DNA of 44,568 nt from Mnemiopsis leidyi (Eukaryota > Ctenophora > Tentaculata > Lobata > Bolinopsidae): positions 164,629 through 209,196 of the forward strand of contig JH154487.1 in assembly GCA_000226015.1 (NCBI GenBank), in the 5' to 3' direction. Below are positions 31,901 to 42,300 of this stretch, one piece after another. The position numbers and the translations under genes were made by a program. Within the stretch, counting starts at the first letter, position 1, and every line of letters starts with the position of its first letter. A model generated the notes under the pieces. That model ran no database searches. It was not told the DNA's origin and saw only the letters and a program-made list of their open reading frames with translations.

Positions 31901-34576
31901 CGTTTCTGGAGGTTGTTCCACCGCTTGTTCAGGCGTGGGTTCTTCTCTGAGAGGGGATTCGCATTAAAGTTCTACTTGAGATTTAAATTAAACCTGGGCC
32001 ATTGGCTGGGCTTCTCAATCCTGAGTAGCAACAGGAATGTATCGTTTAAATCATTGATCACACTAATTAAGGGAAAAGGTTAAACGCAATTGATCACTGA
32101 GCCATAAATTGCGACTATTTGATGAAAAGAATTCGTTGTCACATTTCCTAATTGGAATGACTTTTCTGAGCAGAGACGCAAGTAAACTTTTTAGACAAAG
32201 TGTGCTCACCAAGCAGGCTCTGAAGTTTGGAGGGGAGAATACACCTCCAGATTCCCAGACTGACTGTGTGCTGAATGTGTGTGCGGACAATATCTTCTTC
32301 CTGAGGAAATGGTAATTGAATTCACTACTACTATTGGTGTACATTAAAAGACTATCATTCATAACAGACAAAAGAGACAAAATGAGAAAATTATTCAAAT
32401 TAAGTATTCAAAATTTCTAATTGAAACTAAGTGTTATAGTAGTTTTTTAAAAGTTTAAATATCGCTGAAAATTGCACAAACCAGGCTGTTATAACAGTGA
32501 ATCAGGAAAATGAGCAAAACCGTCTGTTCTTTCAGACTGAATTGGTCGTTGAACTCCTTTATTGCTTCCTTTACAGCGTGGAAAAACAAAGGTACCTGTT
32601 TTTAATTTAAGATGTTGAACAAACAATCGAACAAATTACCGAAATACTAGGTATCTGTCTGTATAATGTTATATTTAAGCAAAATTATTTAAAGGAGGTC
32701 TGCTAAGTTGAAATCTGAATATAAATTATGGATCTACGTATGAACGAAAATTAAATGCGGTTGTGAACACGTGGAAAAAAATAGGAAGCCCCATCTAAAT
32801 TAACCTGACTTGGGTGATCCCGGAAAACCTTCCAGACTGGGACTTTCTGTCGAAACTTCTCGTTGATAATCATGACGATGCTCATGATGTAGGCGGGAGA
32901 CAGGCGGCCAGGGTTGAAATTCGGCCACAAGTACAGTTCCAGATACTGACTAAATTCTAAAAGCATAATCCGTCGAATAGGAAACCTAGGAGATGGAGAA
33001 TAGATTACACTCGTTAACTGATATTCTAAAACAGATTATATACAACATGCATCACTAAAACTATCAATTTAGAACGTGAAAAAAAGAACAATTTAGAACA
33101 TGAGACTTCTTGCTTCCTTGTAATCATATTTGATAAAGAGAAACTCCAGTTGTAGATGCGGCCCGAGGAATTTTCAAACAATAGATAACCCCTTCTGTTT
33201 CATCCTCAATAGATTTATTTTATGTGTAGTGTTGAAACAGTTTTAAACTGACCTGTGTCCAATTTCTTTGTAATAGATCCTTTCAATTATTTTTTCAGAA
33301 AACTCTTTTTTGGGCAGTTTAGAGTGTGGCGCCCAATATTGGTTTGCCAAGGTTGTCAAAACGTCTCCATGAATTTCTTGGATTGTTGGAATAACTCCAA
33401 CCCTTCGTTTCTGGAAATAAAATTTTACATATTGTATCTACAGCACAATCTGTTACTATTTTCATCAATTTAGTACCCAAATTATTACCTAAATTTGTTA
33501 AACACGGTATTTAATTCCAACATTGACATGTATTAGGGTGGTGGCAACCAGCCCAGAGAAGACACCCAACAACCTCAACTACCTCCCGATGCTTTTTGGG
33601 AAACAAAATGGGTTCAAACAAAAAGAGATGAAGATTACAGGTTTCATAGAATTCATCAAGGTAGAGGTGAAAGGCTATGTGAAAATTTGATCTCGGGGCC
33701 TTTTAGGGCTTTTAAGGCCCTAAAGCAAAAATTTTGAGATAGAAGAAAAGTTAGGCCTTATTTGGACATAAAATTTGATGACGAATCTGATGATGACAAT
33801 CCCAAATCACAACAACCTTATTTGGCCCCCCTAAATGGCCCCATTTATCCCTTATCAGCCAGAAACAGGATTGTTTTGATACGTTTTGACTTTTGTGCAC
33901 ATGCACAAAAAGTACAAAAAAGGGTTGACAGTCAACAGGGTAAATCGGGATATTGTGGAATATAAGCTCAAAAAAGTCTGATGTACATCCTTACCTCTGC
34001 AAGCACACTCCTTTATCTAACACAATCATGTGTGTGGCGGCATGGAGTTTAAAATGATGCATCAAACGGCTGCATTAGTTCACTTCTCTCTATTAACACG
34101 TGCAGGTCAATGAAAATTGACCAAAATTACATCTGGTTAGTAGATTGCGAAATGTATGATGCCTGTTGCATATTTTGATTCCTCATTCCACGAACAGCAA
34201 GACACAGGAAATTTAGCTGTTAATTGACACAATGAAACCAGCCGAAATTGTTGTCAACTTTGAGCTATATAAAATATTAGACAGAATGATGATGTCGATT
34301 AATCCTCACAATTGCACAGCAATAAGATACTAATAGCCCTGTGTCTTTTCTGGATGGATGCTTTGTGTTTGGCAACTGTCAAAGGCTTCAATGAGTTACC
34401 TTTATCAGAACACTGTATCAAATTAAATCAACAAAACAAATTCAGGCAGCACAGAACTGCACATTTCTATGTAAAGAATACATCTATCATACCTTAGAAG
34501 CTCCAGACTGATCTTGTTGTTCTTTGTTAGGAAAATGTTTGGCTCCACCAGTATATACATTGCTGTCCATGCTCAT
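25897..34576 (-). CDS. AQR: AQR 5' exon block: N-terminal ARM-like region
   Basis: Exons in transcript order: 34493-34576 (start), 33253-33410, 32805-32985, 32482-32595, 32210-32300, 31771-31946, 28533-28723, 28073-28181, 26248-26376, 25897-26013. The proposed start gives [11 protein letters not shown] to SGASK, joined in phase 0 to [13 protein letters not shown], which matches the AQR N-terminus in position. Conserved blocks are [15 protein letters not shown] (32805-32985), [12 protein letters not shown] (32482-32595), [10 protein letters not shown] (28533-28723) and MPLYPTEE (25897-26013). This region forms the helical ARM-repeat domain that joins AQR to SYF1/XAB2 and ISY1 (family knowledge). 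Exon 25897-26013 needs a GC donor (GAG|GCTTGT) to stay in frame. Introns 26377-28072 and 28724-31770 host nested genes. The start exon is the least certain part. Confidence 0.9.
26361..26487. repeat. 43-bp tandem triplication spanning the AQR exon 9 acceptor
   Basis: Three copies with exact 43-bp spacing (unit starts at 26361, 26404 and 26447). In transcript sense each holds a pyrimidine-containing acceptor TTGTTGTTCAG plus the first codons of exon 9 (GAGCTGGAGGAGCTA). Only the copy nearest the exon body gives an open frame; the period is not divisible by three. Confidence 0.92.
27129..27824 (-). CDS. Secreted CAP-superfamily (CRISP/SCP-like) protein with N-terminal ShKT-like domain
   Basis: Single exon, 231 residues, inside AQR intron 26377-28072 on the same strand. 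Residues 1-18 are a signal peptide. A six-cysteine ShKT-type module follows (C22, C35, C53, C62, C66, C69). The CAP domain runs from about 78 to 218: NHQNRLR (first CAP His, H83), HGVNIRQM where families have [19 protein letters not shown] (CAP1 signature) and [13 protein letters not shown] (CAP2 signature). Two of the usual cavity residues are changed: Glu of GEN is Val, and the His of the HFTQ motif is Arg. CAP proteins act outside the cell in varied roles; no specific role can be assigned. The ShKT-CAP order is the reverse of vertebrate CRISPs, which carry the Cys-rich domain C-terminally. Confidence 0.85.
   Translation of the reverse strand: MLIVTFVLLVLVPGTVVCRDYCADLVRFAPHAAQCDELTELLGDSIEDLNKMCSFRKIRKACRWSCNSCPINVRRIQKMSLNHQNRLRILHNAGELTWKEDLAISARQECRKLAGLDWNSDLIAPLAGSNTFHGVNIRQMASISGFAIRHWYHQREFYNFATSEYEEKAARFTRMIWKDVKSVGCGYAKFQEYAKVSGIVNHIYFCCHYYPAGNFANKFSENVEDAKDSGI
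29290..29889 (-). mobile_element. Fragment of a non-LTR (CR1/Jockey-like) retrotransposon, 3' end of ORF2
   Basis: On the minus strand, 29889-29700 reads [18 protein letters not shown], then [11 protein letters not shown] and [19 protein letters not shown]. This is the typical segment downstream of the reverse transcriptase catalytic core in CR1/Jockey-type elements (D-x-K-L-x-F...H, V-x-S-x-L-D-Y-C-N). After a frame change, 29687-29439 continues through [17 protein letters not shown], then SEYIYS and [12 protein letters not shown], matching the LPIxxRIxFK...L...P-Y-L region. The 5' part and catalytic YxDD are absent. Old, truncated, frameshifted copy in AQR intron 28724-31770. Confidence 0.75.
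30338..31156 (-). CDS. Secreted protein with five ShKT domains and an acidic tail
   Basis: Two exons: 31108-31156 (start, [16 protein letters not shown] signal peptide) and 30338-30969; together 226 residues. The junction is phase 1 (donor GTACTT, acceptor CACTGCAG). Five tandem six-cysteine ShKT modules follow, each about 33-40 residues and ending CxxxCxxC ([40 protein letters not shown]). The C-terminus is a Gly/Ser linker then a Glu run ending HAH. ShKT modules occur in sea anemone potassium-channel toxins but also in many metalloproteases and mucus or matrix proteins, so the domain alone does not make this a toxin. I expect an extracellular protein. It sits in AQR intron 28724-31770, same strand, with its own TATA box. 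Confidence 0.88.
31228..31234 (-). promoter_or_regulatory. TATA box of the ShKT gene
   Basis: TATATAA on the minus strand, 72 bp upstream of the ATG at 31156. That leaves room for a short 5' UTR and supports independent transcription of the nested gene. Confidence 0.55.
31588..31620. repeat. AT microsatellite
   Basis: Run of alternating TA about 33 bases long in the AQR intron upstream of the ShKT gene. Confidence 0.85.
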
Positions 34577-35991
34577 GGCTAAAAAGTAAGTTATTTAGGT
34601 TACCCTAGTATCTGTCCCAAGATTTAATGTAACACAAAAATTGTCCATCCATCTATTTATCAATATTTCTAGCAACTATTTTTATAAATGATGTGAATTT
34701 TTGATAAGCCAGTACTGTCAGAGGCTGCATCAGGTTGAATGCAACCTACCCCTCTGGTCTCTGGGACTTTGTAACTCTTTTTAGCAAGAATGGAGGCATG
34801 TTATTTGGTATGGCAGGTGATTAAATTGAGTGAGTGGGATGTTGTTGAGTGAGTGGGATGTTGCGAGCTGACTTTCTGGAAACTTTGCATGTCCACCACT
34901 GTGAGTTGAAAAAAATGAGGGGTGATAGACTGCTGCTCGCTGAATCACCAGCAACAATGCAAGTCCAAGGAAGAGGAGAAAAACTACCTGTAATCTTGGT
35001 AAACCACCAACGACAGCCCTTCCACATCAGTGGAGCTGGGGGTTATGGTTCCAAGAACCAGCCCTGAGAGACAGTGTCCGACCCCCACCATGGTAAATTT
35101 GAGAATGACAGGACTATACTATTCTCCAGGCTAATCCATTCAGTAACCAGCTGCCCTGTATTTGTTGTGACAAGCATCCTGATTAAACTGTTGTTTAATG
35201 CTGTTAAAAAGATCAGGTGGTATTTCACGCTGTCTGGGCCTACCTGTTGCAGTTGAATTGAATTGAATTGAACATAAAGATTTATCTTGGATGTAGGATT
35301 TAAAATTGCTCTTTTGACAGTGTAAATGTTGAAAATATTCTCACTCGTCAATTAACAGGCAAGATCTTATCTATGAGGATGAGCAAAGAAAATTGAGCAA
35401 ATAACTTTTCTTCTTGTACTGTGGCTTATATTAGCTGCTATATATATATGAATTTCTCTTCAGTTTTAGGTGTGACTAGATCAAGCTTAACTTAATGTTG
35501 AAATGTGTGTTAATGTTGACACGTGTGTAGTAGTCAACAGCAAGCTTACAAGCTTCAAATATTAGGGGATGGCGTCCAGTTTCACCCCAACAGCCAATGC
35601 TGGGGGATTTGGAGTGCACAGACAAAGAGTATGAGAGTGAGAAAGGAAGCTCATCTTGTGTCTTGGCTGTCAGCCCTCTCTCTTTATTCTGTAGGAATTT
35701 TTGCCGGGCGCAGCGTGGTCCCAGGCAAGGAAACTGTTTGAACAAAAAGGATGTGAAAAGGGGGATGAGTCACATTCAGGCACGATATCTCATATTAGTG
35801 GGAATTGAAACTGAATTTTTAAAAGAAGCAAAATGTAAAAAATGAATACTGTGAACCATTTCTTTACCCTACTTGTGCTCAACTTTACCCATGAAATGGC
35901 AAAATTATTGCAAATAAAGCTTTGAGAAGATTATATCCGTTTATCTTGTCTCATGTTGTGCAGACCCTTTTCACGACGCGGACGCTGCGTT
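34577..35991. other. AQR upstream region, no gene recognised
   Basis: Divergent upstream region of AQR. A CTTACTTTTTAG just before the proposed ATG could be an acceptor, so an additional 5' UTR exon is possible. A GAGTGAGTGGGATGTTG unit occurs twice at about 34829-34863. Short open frames in several phases show no domain. Confidence 0.4.
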
Positions 35992-37290
35992 GACGAGATA
36001 ATATCCGTCTACTGTCTAACGTCAGCTTTAGCTGCGTGATTCGAGTATCACCGCGATTAACGCTGCGCGCTTCGCGAAAGCAGAGCTAAGCAGTTTGTCG
36101 GGTTGTTACCCGACTTGCAGCTTGCTGCTCTCCTGGAGTTTCGTTAGAACGTTAAACGGACATTATCTCGTCAACTAGGCAACGTTTAGCAAAGCTTTTG
36201 CCGTTCAGCTTCAGCTTTCAGGAAAAGACAATTTGTTCAAGAAAGACAGATTTTATTCACAGCCTTTAATAATCGTAACCTTTAATAATTTAATTTACCG
36301 CACTTGTTATAAAATATTAATAGTATAGGCTAGGAAGCGCGGCAGACGGGTTGTCCTTATTGCGGTGATACCCGACTCACACAGCTAGAACGGTAAACGG
36401 ATATATAATCTCGTCAAGGGTTGTCCCAGCATAGTGTGCGCAGTTGCTAAGCCAACATAGCCCTGTGGATCGCGCTGCGCGCGTTACCTGGTGACATCAG
36501 GCTAATTGTTGCTTTGGAAAACGTAGAGAGAGCCGCGCATCGCCCGGTACTTATAATGCGCGCGCCCCCTGCGGGACGCGCGTCCGTCCTAATTTCGCGC
36601 TAAGCTCGCTCAGGGATATAAGCATGCGCTTGACATGACGAGATGATATCCGTTTTACGTTCTAGCTGCGTGACAAAACGTCAGGAGCCGGAGAGCATGG
36701 CAATTAGCGCAAGCTCGTACATCGTATAACACCTAGACGCGACAAGGACAAGCCTTAATGGGCGATGCGCGTTTAGAAATGCGTGGAGGCGTGATGGCTG
36801 CGACAGTAGGTTATCAACCTACAAGGACAAGCCGCGCAGTAAAAGAGATGATATCCGCGCAAGTCGGGTGATACCTCGAAAAGGCGCCGCTTATTGCCCG
36901 GTAATTGTCTCGTCAAGCCCGGTAAATATGAAATTAATGATCTTATCAAAGCTTCGCGGCAGCGCGTACCCTTGCGACATTTTATTATATTTGCTTCAAA
37001 TGAGGCTCGGACAAATTCTTACTCGACGCGACGGCAAAGCAAAGCTACGAATTTCATTGTCCTAATTGAAGGTATGAAGGCGATCCAAAGCTTACAAGCT
37101 GATCGAGATCGTCTGGTCAGAACTGTGCATTGAAAATATCTTGTCGTTAATGATATAAGATAAGGCTGAAGGCAGTCGTTTATGGTTCAACTTCATTCTA
37201 ATTAACAGGCGATGCGCGTCTAGAAATGCGTGAGATCGAGAGCGCGAGCGCGTGATGGCCGCGACAGTAGGTTATCAACCTACAAACTCT
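35992..37290. mobile_element. CpG-rich MITE/foldback cluster
   Basis: A 181-bp unit at 35992-36172 is bounded by inverted GACGAGATAATATCCGT / ACGGACATTATCTCGTC. A further inverted terminus ends at 36415 (reverse complement of the TATCCGT...TATCACCGC block). Another unit starts at about 36638 (GACGAGATGATATCCG) and a matching reversed end lies near 36904-36915. The block GCGACAGTAGGTTATCAACC occurs at about 36799 and 37260, each after a GGCGATGCGCGT...AGAAATGCGTG segment. CpG density is high, in contrast to surrounding DNA. No transposase is seen, so these are probably nested non-autonomous elements related to 1-480. Confidence 0.7.
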
Positions 37291-37888
37291 AAACTCGATG
37301 TGAATGTGTGATTCAATTATCTATAAATATCAACAGTAGTCAGTACAACTAAACATTTCATAAATTGAAAATACTAAATTGTCTCTTCAAAATATAATAA
37401 ACAATGATTAAAATCTTCGTCATTCCTGACTTAAAACTTTATCTTCAAGTGGTGAAACTTTAACATCATTTGGTGTAAGTGAAACTCACTCTAAAAGTAC
37501 CTGCTGCTGGTAACGGGCACTCTTACTCTGTAGACTTTTTTCTATCGTACTGTGCAATGTACAACTATCCCAGACACAAACCGTTCCCCGTTGCCCTGTG
37601 AACTTCTCGAAATCAAACTTCAGATAAAACACTGCAACAAAAAATTCCAACTGAAACCCTGAACTGAAAACTGCAACAGAACCTGAACATATAACAACTA
37701 CAGTTACCCTAAACACAAGTATACAAATCTAAGAAAGAAAGACTACTTACAACTAAAACATCAACTTCCTAACTAACTAATATTATCAAACACTTCGATC
37801 CGAATCCTAAATTACCTAAGTCGACAAATAATAAATTTCACCTAAATCACTTACCTCTAGGACCTGCCTTTGCTATCCCCTGTGGTTC
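37291..37888. other. Intergenic AT-rich DNA, no feature seen
   Basis: No gene, repeat or regulatory site recognised between the MITE cluster and the pyrimidine-rich minisatellite. Confidence 0.4.
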
Positions 37889-38012
37889 TTTCTCTTGCTA
37901 GACTCTGTCTTCTGCCTCTCTGGGCTAGACTTTACCTTCTGCTTCTCTTATTCTTCTTTTGCTAGATTCTGCCTTCTTCCTCTCTCTGGGCTAGACTCTA
38001 TCTTCTGCAGTT
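37889..38012. repeat. Imperfect pyrimidine-rich minisatellite
   Basis: Repeated variants of GCTAGACTCTGCCTTCTGCC and CTCTCTGGGCTAGACT, at least four partial copies, strongly T/C-biased on the plus strand. Confidence 0.75.
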
Positions 38013-39377
38013 TCTTTTCTTTCTTCTCTGATCTCTTAGTGTAGTCCTTTCATGTCATTGCTACAATGTGAATAGAAACCATAATTTAGTTTTAGTGATA
38101 TTATTAGGTAAATAGTCTAAATACAATCATAAATCATCTTAACTCAGATATCAAATCATCACATTACAATTACAATAGGATCTGATCGTTCATGTTTTAC
38201 CTATATAAATATTGTAAAAAGGTAAAAAATTTAAGGTTTCAAGTTAAAGGCCAGTTTCCATAACACGTTTAATCACGAAAGCTATTGACTACCATGAAAA
38301 TATTTTATTGAAGCTAAAAATCAAATTTGGTATTGATTGGAGGCAAAAGCAAGTCCTGATAAGTGGTAGTTTCTCCTCTATAAAAAATGCCAAGCCTTGT
38401 TAACATGGATCAATTTTTGGACGTGGTTGTTCATTAAGTTTATTGATGATATATCTGGGGAATATAGGGGCCTATATTTGTACAGGAGGTGCATTTTGTG
38501 TTTAGGCGATCCTCAGGTCATTTAATTACCTATATTATGTCTTTTTAAAATTGACTATTAAGTTACACCTGTGCCCAGGCTTTTTTACAGTTCTACAGAA
38601 GGGGCTCCTGAAGGGAAAATTCTAGATCTTTTAACGGAGACCCTTCTAATTTAACCCTATATCACAGTTTCCCGGTCATTCGGCAGAATAGAGAAGAGGC
38701 AAATTATTGATAATTCATTGTGTAAATTTAAAAAAAATCTTTTTTTGAAAATTTTGATTGATTTATTCATTTCAATTTCGTTGTGGATATTTTATCGTTA
38801 GATAAATAAATAAGATTAAATATTTTTTGATGATGTTATGTTTTGCACATTTAATTTTGAGTAATATGTTAAATTTTAAACCTTGAAGAAAATTTTAGTT
38901 CGTTTGGTTTTTTTGGTTTACAAAGCGCAAGCTTGACGTGATATTCTTACATAATATTATATTGTTAAATAAAGTTTTAAGGCCTTAGTGCCAAGTCCTG
39001 CTTTCTGCAGGGCTCCCAACAACAACAACAACAACAAACCTGACAATTTTTATAGTGTGATCATGTCCTACGCTTAAAGGATGAAACATTACTTGTTACT
39101 AACGAGATGGTATTACTTGTACTCAACTTAGTAATAAAATTTGTCATTCTATGCCGGTTTCCTCTAAATCATTGTGTAAATTTGTTTGTAATTGATTGAT
39201 TCGAAAGAATTCAATTTTAAGAATAACTCAACGTGGGAGGAGTCAGTAGGCACAAAATCGAAAATTGGCAATGGGGTAACAGGTGAGGGTGATGGGGTTG
39301 GCACCATCACGTACAATATTATGTCGAGCACATCATCATCCTCGAGAACTAACATTATTTGTTCTTATTAGGCAAAA
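38013..39377. other. Upstream region of the ABC transporter, no feature seen
   Basis: AT-rich DNA up to the proposed ATG, with a CAA triplet run at about 39017-39037. The promoter and any 5' UTR exon of the transporter should be here but are not identifiable by eye. Confidence 0.4.
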
Positions 39378-42300
39378 ATGCCTCCAGCCAATGTAGTGTC
39401 AAATGGAGTGAACAAAATCGAAAGTGAAGATGTCACTGTCAACGTGGAAGAACCATCCTCTAAGTAATAATACCTTTGTAATATTTGAATTTTAAACACG
39501 ATTATTTGCATTTTGCCATTTGGTCCTGAAGTGTCCAGAATATTAGACCAAAAAGTGTCTGTAGGTTTGTGTCACATTTGCATGCACACTCCTTTATCAA
39601 ATTTAATAATGTGTAAAATTATTGGTGTACACACGATTGCCTCAATAATTTGTTTTAATCACAACATCGGCGATTGCAACAAGATGTATGACCAAACATG
39701 ATGTACATACAATATGAGAATGATGAGGAGTGTTATTCCCTGAATTACCTAAAACAATTGGCATTATATAATCATTTACACTAACGCAGTGAAGTTTGCA
39801 TGATGTGCTAAATTGCCCTGGTATTGTAAATGTATTTTATGTGCAGTTTAGTAACTTATCTTAGAATGTCACACTCTGGGGCCTTAATCAAGGTTTTGTA
39901 CCTAATTAAATTTGGGATTGATAGAAAATAAATCTTTATTGGCTTAGTCAATATTCTATGCTAGTGCATTTTTTATTTGTGTCACAAATGTAGCTTAAGA
40001 CGCTATGATCTACATCTTAAAACTAAGATTGATTGTTTAACAGCTTCATTTTATGAGATATAAAATCTGAAAATCTGTGTCATTCCCAGTGAGGCACCTA
40101 GGCCCTGTTTTCTTTTTTCCCGACAGTTGGCACTATGTCATAATTTTATGAACTAGGCCTGCTTTCTTATGTGTTTTATCTTTGATATTGTCATATGTAA
40201 ATTTTAAGCCAAAAAAATTTATCAGTGTTTTCGTTATTCTCTTCTTGAATCGAGTGAATGACAAAGGATTTAATGTAAATTCATTGATATATTTCTGCGT
40301 TACTACTAGGTTACTTACCTTACCTTGTTTATTACTTTCAACACTACTATTATACAAATAATTTGAGTGTCTCGATGATGGCGTATTAACCAGAAATATA
40401 TCAATGAATTTCCATTAAATTCGTTGTCTTTCACTTGACTCAAGAAGAGAATAACAAAAACACTGTTGAACTTACCTTCTGATGCGACTCATAAACAATT
40501 ATCGGATCATTCAGTTAAAACAATAATTGAAAGCCAAAAAATTAGTGGAATTTTTAATGAATGTTAATACACCAAGGGAGTGATATTGTACATCTATTTG
40601 TTGAGTTGGAAGAATTTTTTCTCAAGAATGTTTAACCTCTTTGCTTACCAATAATACCTTAAATTCTTTTTTCATTTTCTTGTATCTTTGCCTTATAAAT
40701 ATAGAAAATATTTATCAGGAATAAATTAAAATCTGGGAAAAAAAGCAAAGACAAAGAAGAAGAGTTACCTCTCATTGGGTTTTTTGAATATGTGGGTAGG
40801 CCTTCAATTTTTAGGGATGAATTTATGAGTCTCATATGATATTTCATTTTTTTTCTAGAATTAATATAATTGATAATATCTGCTATAGTATCATAATGCC
40901 TTTCAGTATCGGTATGCCACAGCTTTTGACTGTTTTCTAATTCTCACTGGAGTCCTTTTTGCATTGCTAAAAGGTTTCTCATGGCCTGGAATCATGATTG
41001 TTTTCGGTTAGTCCTACCTACAAACATTTCAATTTTTTGTATTGTAATTTTCTAGTAGATGAAAAAAAGTGTACTAAAAAAAGTGTACTCAAAAAAAAGT
41101 GTACTCAAAAAAAGTGTACTCAATAGAGAGAGGAATTTTCGGAAGGGCCAGGGGTCACAAATCATTTATATTATGATATGATATCTTTGCTCAGTATTGA
41201 TTGGCCGTTCCTAACTCCTCATCAGTCAATCCCCATTAAACTACCTTTTGCTGGGTTTTACAGCATGTAATTGCCCAGCCGCTGGGGCTCAATGTAATTG
41301 CACGGTTAAGTCATTAACCATCAGGGTGTATTGATATCCCCAGATTGTTATCATCGGTCACGTGTCAAGGCATCTTTGGGTTATTAAGATCGATATTTAT
41401 TTTATTTGTTATGAATGTTTTATGTATTACATTGATGATAATAATTAAAAGTTTTCGATAAATAAAACTGGCTTTTTATTTTCAGGTGAAATGATCGACA
41501 GTTTGGGAACCACTGCTGAGCAAGATCCTAGTATTGTATCTGATGAAATGCTGAAATTTACCCTCTGGTATGTAGGGTTGGGAATATTTCAAATTGTGGC
41601 TGGCTACATAGCCACTGCATTCTTAAACATCTCGGCTGAACGACAGGCATCTAGGGTGCGAAAAGCATATTTCAGAGCAATGCTGAGGCAAGAGGTTGGA
41701 TGGTACGACTCTATATCAAGTGGGGAGCTGACAACAAGACTTTCAGGGTTTGTTTTTGTCAAAAGCTTCACATGGATCAAAGATGCCATTTAAATGTTTA
41801 AAGCATATAACATGTAACATTTAACCGGTCCCCTACAAATGGTGATAAAATGCAAGATCGTGGGACCAGATTCAACCTTAGATAGCTGCCATCATTTGTC
41901 ATTATTATAGGTGAATAGACCGTCACATGACTTAATTGGAGATACCTACTAAATCTGTTTTTAAGTAGGTTTGTTTCTTAACCCTTGCTACAATTCAGAG
42001 ATTTGGAGATGATAAGAGATGGACTGTCTGACAAATCTGGTCTGTTTTTTCAATGGATATTCTGTTTCTTGGGTGGAATCGCCATTTCTTTCTACTACTC
42101 CTGGAAACTCTCGCTAGTAATAATGGCAGTTGCTCCTCTGCTGGGTGGAGCTAGTGCTGTTTTCGCCAAGGTAATATCACTTGATCCTTGATGATTTAAA
42201 TAGATCATGAATTGATAAAGTTTCATGAATTATGGACGTCAGAATTGTTTGAGAGGAGTCGGAAGTTTTTCCTTCGAGTGACAGCGATTGATCAACAAGA

